Assembly: GCA_947589295.1 (NCBI GenBank)
Contig: CANQBZ010000002.1
Span: forward strand, 1-64,000
Length of the DNA: 64,000 bases
Origin: an uncultured Akkermansia sp.
GTDB lineage: Bacteria; Verrucomicrobiota; Verrucomicrobiia; Verrucomicrobiales; Akkermansiaceae
Direction of reading: 5' to 3'
Shown: positions 58,952 to 64,000 of the stretch, in pieces
Layout: each line of letters opens with the position of its first letter
How positions within the stretch are numbered: position 1 is the stretch's first letter
The notes under the pieces: model-generated
Told to the model about the DNA's origin: nothing
The model's input: the letters and a program-made list of their open reading frames with translations, nothing else
Databases searched by the model: none
Translations under genes and position numbers: made by a program

Positions 58952-59053
58952 CCCCATTTTGTTGAGAGGCGCCGCGCGATTGCGGAGGCTGAGGCACGTT
59001 TGCGCGGGAGGCTCACCTCGCGGGGGCTTGTCTCTCGCTCCCTCCCGTTTCTC

Positions 59054-62000
59054 CTAGAAGTCGTATCGAGCGCCCACGCCGAGGTTCCACGCCGTCATCG
59101 CATCGCGGATATCTGCGCCCGCATTGAAGTAGATGAGCGTCTGATCCGAGATGGGAACGCGCAGCGACGCCCCTAGCTGGAGCGCAGTCTTGCCCACCTC
59201 AGCCCCCTTCACCGAGCGCGTCAGCGATGGAAGCGCTTGCAGCGACGTGCTCACCTCTCCCTGCGAATCCCCGAAGTCCTGCGCGATATTCGCACGCAGC
59301 TCCAGTTGCGCCGTCCGGTTGAACGCCTCCTCGCCCACGCTGGTGATATACCTCGCGCCTATGGCCAAGGTGGTCGTCGTCCAATCTTGCTCGCCGACAT
59401 TCAGGCCCACCCCCTGGCCCTCCAGCCCGCTCTCCTCGTAGCCTCTCATGTTCGTCTTCATGACGGACGCTGCAAACAGCGGCTGCACAATCCTGGTCTG
59501 CTCCATGTCCAAGGGAATGTCATAGGTCGCCTCGTAGAGCAAACCGGCCACCCAGCCGCTCGTGCTCCCATGAGCCCGGTAGAAACCGTCTCCGTAGTTC
59601 ACCGTGCGGGTGAGTTTGGCCTGGTTGAGCCCGAGCACGCCCACCAGGGTGTGGCCCCAGCGCCGCCGGGTGAATCGGCCCATGAGGCTCAAGTAATAGC
59701 TGTCTAGGTTGCCGTCGGCCGTGTCGGCGCAGCCTCCATCCAAATTGCCGTACAGGGCGGTGATGCCGGCGGCCACACTCGCATTCTCGGTCACATCCAT
59801 CTCCAGCCCAAGGGTTCCTCCCCAGGCGTTGTACGTGTAGCCGGGCTCGTAATCATCCCCATCTTGCACATTGATGAAGTCCCCCGTGGCCTCCACCCAG
59901 AAATGCGTGTAAGGCAGGGATTCGTAGGCGTAGCTCTCATCCAGCCCCATCATGCCGGCCCGGTCGCGCATGCGCAGCATTTGCGAGCGCAGAGCATCCC
60001 GCTGGGCTGTGCCCAGAATGGGCGCAGCGCTGCCCGCAACCCCGGCGAGCGTCTGGGCCACCTTTTCCGGGTTGGATTGCAGGTTGTTGGCGGCCCACAC
60101 CATCATCTTGAGCATCTCCGTCTGAGAGGTCATGGGGGCAGTTTGTCTGGCGGCCCAGAGCATATCCGCCCCGGCCAGAGAATTCTGCTTGTTCGCGGCG
60201 GCGCCGGAGAAGATGTTGTCGAAGTTGGCCTCCGCACTGAGCACAACCCCTCCCCGGTCTGACAGGTAGGTTGCTTTCACATTCTTCCAGTAAATGAGGA
60301 AGGACCCTCCCAACTCCAATTCCAACTCCTGGCCGTCCTCTAAACCTTCAATGTCCCAACCTTCACCCCGATCTTTAATTATCACGCTGTCCAGGTTTTT
60401 CTGGTTACTCACTCCGTACGGATCAAACCCCATGGTTCCCACAAAAAGTTTGGCGCCCTCCCCCCATGCGAATTTGTCCGTAACGATGGCGGGGCCTACA
60501 TTCGTGAAATCACCACCCACTGCTGCCAAGTTGTAGAGCACCTCCAGGGTACCGCTTTTGCTCACGCTGACGCTGTCCGCGTTCAACTGGGTGACAGTCG
60601 CATAATCCGCGCCGTAGCCGTTCGCCTGCACCGCCAATGTGCTGCCCTCTCTCACGGAGACCGTCCCGTACCGGGCCTCTTGCACATGATCTGTCTTCTC
60701 GGCTCCTCTACCGGCAAGCGCGAGATAGCCTCCATTTTGCACAGTTAGACCGATTCCGTCACCCCCCTCACTGCGCAACATTTGGCAGGTGACGGAACCC
60801 GTCACGACGATACCGCCGCCAGCGCTGGTCTCATCAAACGTGCCGTAGAAATCCGCCATACGAACATTTGAACCAGTGCTGTCGATTGTGAGGGTGGCTT
60901 TCAATTTCACCATGCCATCGTTCACCTCTCCTGACGCAAGAGTTTGATCCGCGCTGTAATCGCCGCTGAACAGCCCGCTGATTTTATCGCTCTTGCCCAG
61001 GACAATTGTTCCGTAGCCCTCCTCATTTTTATCCAGCCACACGGCCACGCCATCCAGCCTGTTGTCATGCATCTCCAACTTGTTCTTCACAATCAAGATG
61101 CCGGAGCCGGATATGGTTCCGTTCCCTCCGGGGGTAGATGCATCCGTTATAGTTAGCGCCCCATTGATAACCAGTTCCGCCTCACTCTCCCCGTTGCCGA
61201 AATCACCGAGCTTGGCAATGGAACTTTCCCAGCCGTTCACGACGATCTTTCCCTCGGACACCTCGACTTCACCCACATCTTTTATGTTCCCCTGGATGTC
61301 CAGCTCGCCCGCAGTCACTGTCACCTCCTTCGCGTCTTTCAAATCTCCTCCGACGTACAGCTTGCCTTCAGCCACCTCCACCTTACCCTTGCTTGTGAAG
61401 TCACCCCAGATGAGCAGGTCCTGATCCCCTTCCTTGATCACGGTGATGGTATCGTCCTCCACCGTCAGCCCCCTCAAGCCGGATGCAACGTTTCCTCTCT
61501 TTTCTTGGTCGATTCTCACAACGAGGTCGTAGGACAGAGGTTCTCCTTCTTCTGGCGCAGCCCGGTCATCCCTGATGGTGAGAACACCGCCTTCACCCGC
61601 TGCATCGATGCCCGCGCTCAGATCGACCAGTGTCACCTCTTTAACAGAATCAGGAGGTGATAACTGATCGTCGGTGAAGGACAACGCCATATCCTTGTCC
61701 ACAATCACCCGCGCCCATTTCTTCGCGCCAGTGTCGAGAGTCTCTTCCAACTGGTATCTCTTAATGTCCCCCAACGAGCTGGCCATCCAAATGCCGTCCG
61801 CACTGAGAACGAGTCGCAAAATACCACTATCACCGGAAAGGATGTCGTAAAAATCTTTTTGATTCTTTGTTCCCCCCATCTGGATGCCCTCCGAAAAAGA
61901 GAAATGACTCTCGAACCATTCTTGAAGTTCGAGGGCGCTCATTCCTTCCAAGTCCGAGAAGCTGCCGTTGCTGAACCAGAGATCGACATAGCTGCTGTCT

Positions 62001-63979
62001 CTTTTGTCTTGCAGTTGCTTGATGACATCATTCGTCAGGTAGAGTTCGACTTTAGCGCCCTCTTCAAAATCCAGCTTGCCATCCGCACCATTAAACCGCA
62101 GCAAGTAGGCGCCACCGGAAGGGGCAGACCCCTGGCTGGCGGTCGTGATGTTCCCGGTCCCCACCACAAATTTGAAAGCATTTGTGCCATCCTCCTGAGT
62201 TGTGAACTGAACTGTCGTCTCATTCGCAAGTCCGGTCACGCTGCGTGACACCCACGTCTCGTCCTTATTGTTAGGATTCTGCGGAGAGGGATCATATTTG
62301 CCCGCATATGTCATGTCCACCCCCCCGAGATAATCTCCCCTCAACCCACCTAGGTCGGAACTCCCCGATTTTCCGCTCATGAACACCTGTACGGATGCCG
62401 TCAGCTCCCCGGCGTTGGCTAGATTACTGCCGTCGTACAAGAAGACTGTTCGTCCTTCTCCTCCTTCTTCTGAGGGCTCCTGGAGGTTCTTGCCGCCTAG
62501 GTCAAACGTGGTGCCGCCCGAGGAACTGGGGCCGGGTGAAAAGGGGTTGCTCCAATCCATCCCCGCATACACATAAATATCCCCACTGGAGCCAAAGATG
62601 GTCTCGTCTGTAATCCGTACCGTACCGCCACCGGACAAGTCCGCTCCCGAAACATTCTCACCTTTACCCTTCAGCACAAGGGTCTTACCGGCGGCTACAT
62701 AGAGTTTGACGGAATTGCCTTCCTTTCCCCAATCGATGACGCCGACGGGGTCATCGGCGCCATCGCCCTTAGCTTGCAGAGTAAAGGTGCTGGATCCGCC
62801 GCTATTCATGCGGATGGCATCATCGGCATCTTCCAAACCGCCAAAGAAAAAATTGGGGGCGATAAGCGTGTAGTTCCCCGTATTTTTGCTCACCACGATT
62901 CCGCCGAGGTACATGTTGAAATCGGCCGTCACGTCCCCGGCCTGGCCTACCGCGGCGTTTCCCACCCGAACCTCCTCAGGATCCGGCTCCAGACCATCAG
63001 GATCGCCATCGGGCTTGAATTGATCCGGATTACCCAAGCTCTCCTGAAAGCGCCTCTGCGTGCCCTCAGCCATAAAACACAGTTTATTCCAGTCCTCCCC
63101 ATGCTGCTCTCCGTACAACTGTCCCACGGTGGCTCCGTAATCGTCCCCCACGCCGTACTGGTCGGCTACACATAACTCCGTCCCATCGTAGTCATCCGAA
63201 TCGGACCTGTAAAGTTCATACAGTCCCGGTCCTCCCTCTTCCAAGCCATTTGTGTCTGCCAGCAGCTCCCCCTTGCCACCCACCACATACTCGTTTTCGT
63301 GGATGACCTCATAAGAGTATGACACCGTGACCTGCAGCCAACTTGTATCTTCCGTATCCTGTGTAGATGCGTAGAGGTCTGTCAGCCCCTGCCATGTCTC
63401 ATCCGGGCCAAGGGAATCTGTGGCAGTACGATAGAACATTGTCCCAGAATCGCCCGAGGCATTCGCCGTGCCGCTCCAGAAAAAACCGACCTTATCACGA
63501 ATGTCCCCGTACCTTTCGCTGTTGAGGTAACCATCGGGATTCCACACCAAATCATAACCCTTCGAGGGATACAGCGTATAGTTGAACCATTTCCAACCAG
63601 AACCTTCACCCCAACCGTAACCGTTCACATCGAGTCTTCTCCCCCCCGAGTCGCGCGGGTTGATGCGGACGGAGAAATTAGTCCGATCATCAACACCGGC
63701 CCAGTCGTCAGTCCGCTTGTCTGAGCCGAATCTAAGAGCATCTTCGTGATTCTTGATGACGAAATTAACAACCCACGTCATTTCTGCCGACAACCCGTTA
63801 GGCAACCCCGGCAACTGCCTCAGGTCAAGGTGCAGCCAACCGTCATCAACTTCATCTTTTTCCCATAAACCCGTGATATTGACATTTTCTCTGGTGAACG
63901 TCTTAGTTTTCGCCCCTTGGGCAATCGGCATGGCAGCCATGAGAGCCATAAGAAGACCTAACGGAAGGTGTAGTTTCAT
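59054..63979 (-). CDS. autotransporter (type Va) adhesin-like outer-membrane protein
   Basis: Signal peptide MKLHLPLGLLMALMAAMPIAQG; Gly/Asp-rich beta-helix-like passenger; C-terminal beta-barrel (YTHFWVEATGDFINVQDGDDYEPGYTYNAWGGTLGLEMDVTENASVAAGITALYGNLDG...) ending in aromatic GVGARYDF. Confidence 0.9.
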   Translation of the reverse strand: MKLHLPLGLLMALMAAMPIAQGAKTKTFTRENVNITGLWEKDEVDDGWLHLDLRQLPGLPNGLSAEMTWVVNFVIKNHEDALRFGSDKRTDDWAGVDDRTNFSVRINPRDSGGRRLDVNGYGWGEGSGWKWFNYTLYPSKGYDLVWNPDGYLNSERYGDIRDKVGFFWSGTANASGDSGTMFYRTATDSLGPDETWQGLTDLYASTQDTEDTSWLQVTVSYSYEVIHENEYVVGGKGELLADTNGLEEGGPGLYELYRSDSDDYDGTELCVADQYGVGDDYGATVGQLYGEQHGEDWNKLCFMAEGTQRRFQESLGNPDQFKPDGDPDGLEPDPEEVRVGNAAVGQAGDVTADFNMYLGGIVVSKNTGNYTLIAPNFFFGGLEDADDAIRMNSGGSSTFTLQAKGDGADDPVGVIDWGKEGNSVKLYVAAGKTLVLKGKGENVSGADLSGGGTVRITDETIFGSSGDIYVYAGMDWSNPFSPGPSSSGGTTFDLGGKNLQEPSEEGGEGRTVFLYDGSNLANAGELTASVQVFMSGKSGSSDLGGLRGDYLGGVDMTYAGKYDPSPQNPNNKDETWVSRSVTGLANETTVQFTTQEDGTNAFKFVVGTGNITTASQGSAPSGGAYLLRFNGADGKLDFEEGAKVELYLTNDVIKQLQDKRDSSYVDLWFSNGSFSDLEGMSALELQEWFESHFSFSEGIQMGGTKNQKDFYDILSGDSGILRLVLSADGIWMASSLGDIKRYQLEETLDTGAKKWARVIVDKDMALSFTDDQLSPPDSVKEVTLVDLSAGIDAAGEGGVLTIRDDRAAPEEGEPLSYDLVVRIDQEKRGNVASGLRGLTVEDDTITVIKEGDQDLLIWGDFTSKGKVEVAEGKLYVGGDLKDAKEVTVTAGELDIQGNIKDVGEVEVSEGKIVVNGWESSIAKLGDFGNGESEAELVINGALTITDASTPGGNGTISGSGILIVKNKLEMHDNRLDGVAVWLDKNEEGYGTIVLGKSDKISGLFSGDYSADQTLASGEVNDGMVKLKATLTIDSTGSNVRMADFYGTFDETSAGGGIVVTGSVTCQMLRSEGGDGIGLTVQNGGYLALAGRGAEKTDHVQEARYGTVSVREGSTLAVQANGYGADYATVTQLNADSVSVSKSGTLEVLYNLAAVGGDFTNVGPAIVTDKFAWGEGAKLFVGTMGFDPYGVSNQKNLDSVIIKDRGEGWDIEGLEDGQELELELGGSFLIYWKNVKATYLSDRGGVVLSAEANFDNIFSGAAANKQNSLAGADMLWAARQTAPMTSQTEMLKMMVWAANNLQSNPEKVAQTLAGVAGSAAPILGTAQRDALRSQMLRMRDRAGMMGLDESYAYESLPYTHFWVEATGDFINVQDGDDYEPGYTYNAWGGTLGLEMDVTENASVAAGITALYGNLDGGCADTADGNLDSYYLSLMGRFTRRRWGHTLVGVLGLNQAKLTRTVNYGDGFYRAHGSTSGWVAGLLYEATYDIPLDMEQTRIVQPLFAASVMKTNMRGYEESGLEGQGVGLNVGEQDWTTTTLAIGARYITSVGEEAFNRTAQLELRANIAQDFGDSQGEVSTSLQALPSLTRSVKGAEVGKTALQLGASLRVPISDQTLIYFNAGADIRDAMTAWNLGVGARYDF

Positions 63980-64000
63980 AACAGAGAATGGGTCGGTGAC

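Overview
This 64 kb window is GC-rich bacterial chromosome. Gene content (an Akkermansia-type autotransporter, GYF_2/DUF4339 and discoidin proteins, dcw layout) suggests Verrucomicrobia, possibly Akkermansiaceae; that is inference, because no 16S is present. Main blocks, left to right: nadC-dprA; a solitary tyrosine recombinase; pheS-pheT; tRNA-Gly(UCC); a GT28-type glycosyltransferase, coaX and acpP; envelope/exported proteins, including a transglutaminase-like + discoidin protein; lpdA; a leftward tRNA-biology cluster cysS-queF-queC-miaB; thi4; a Ser/Thr kinase; a degenerate Aas-like acyltransferase/acyl-CoA-synthetase fusion; a dcw cluster (mraZ-rsmH-ftsL-ftsI-murE-murF-mraY-murD-LysM-ftsW-murG plus a beta-CASP nuclease); a SprT-like gene; fhs; the complete F1Fo operon atpBEFHAGDC; a DUF1796-like protein; an NfeD-like/flotillin pair; ppdK; a 13-bp G7 minisatellite fused to the 3' end of an AlbA_2/Schlafen-like gene; argD; and a 1641-aa autotransporter.

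The observations I consider most worth following up are these. (1) A recurring architecture in which a near-consensus sigma70-type promoter (TTGACA-N16/17-TATAAT-like) ends exactly 6-7 nt before the best ATG. It occurs at nadC, the integrase, the transglutaminase-like gene, lpdA, thi4, sprT, fhs and the AlbA_2 gene, and predicts widespread leaderless mRNAs. (2) A (CTGACTGGGGGGG)n minisatellite with nine runs of at least 7 G. It can form G-quadruplexes and lies in an ORF whose three reading frames all stay open, which suggests a phase-variable C-terminus. (3) A ~150-bp dispersed repeat with a palindrome, found at the same distance upstream of two unrelated promoters. (4) A palindromic back-to-back -35 element (TGTCAAGCTTGACA) between cysS and thi4. 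No searches or computations were run. Coordinates were read by hand from the sequence and the ORF track.
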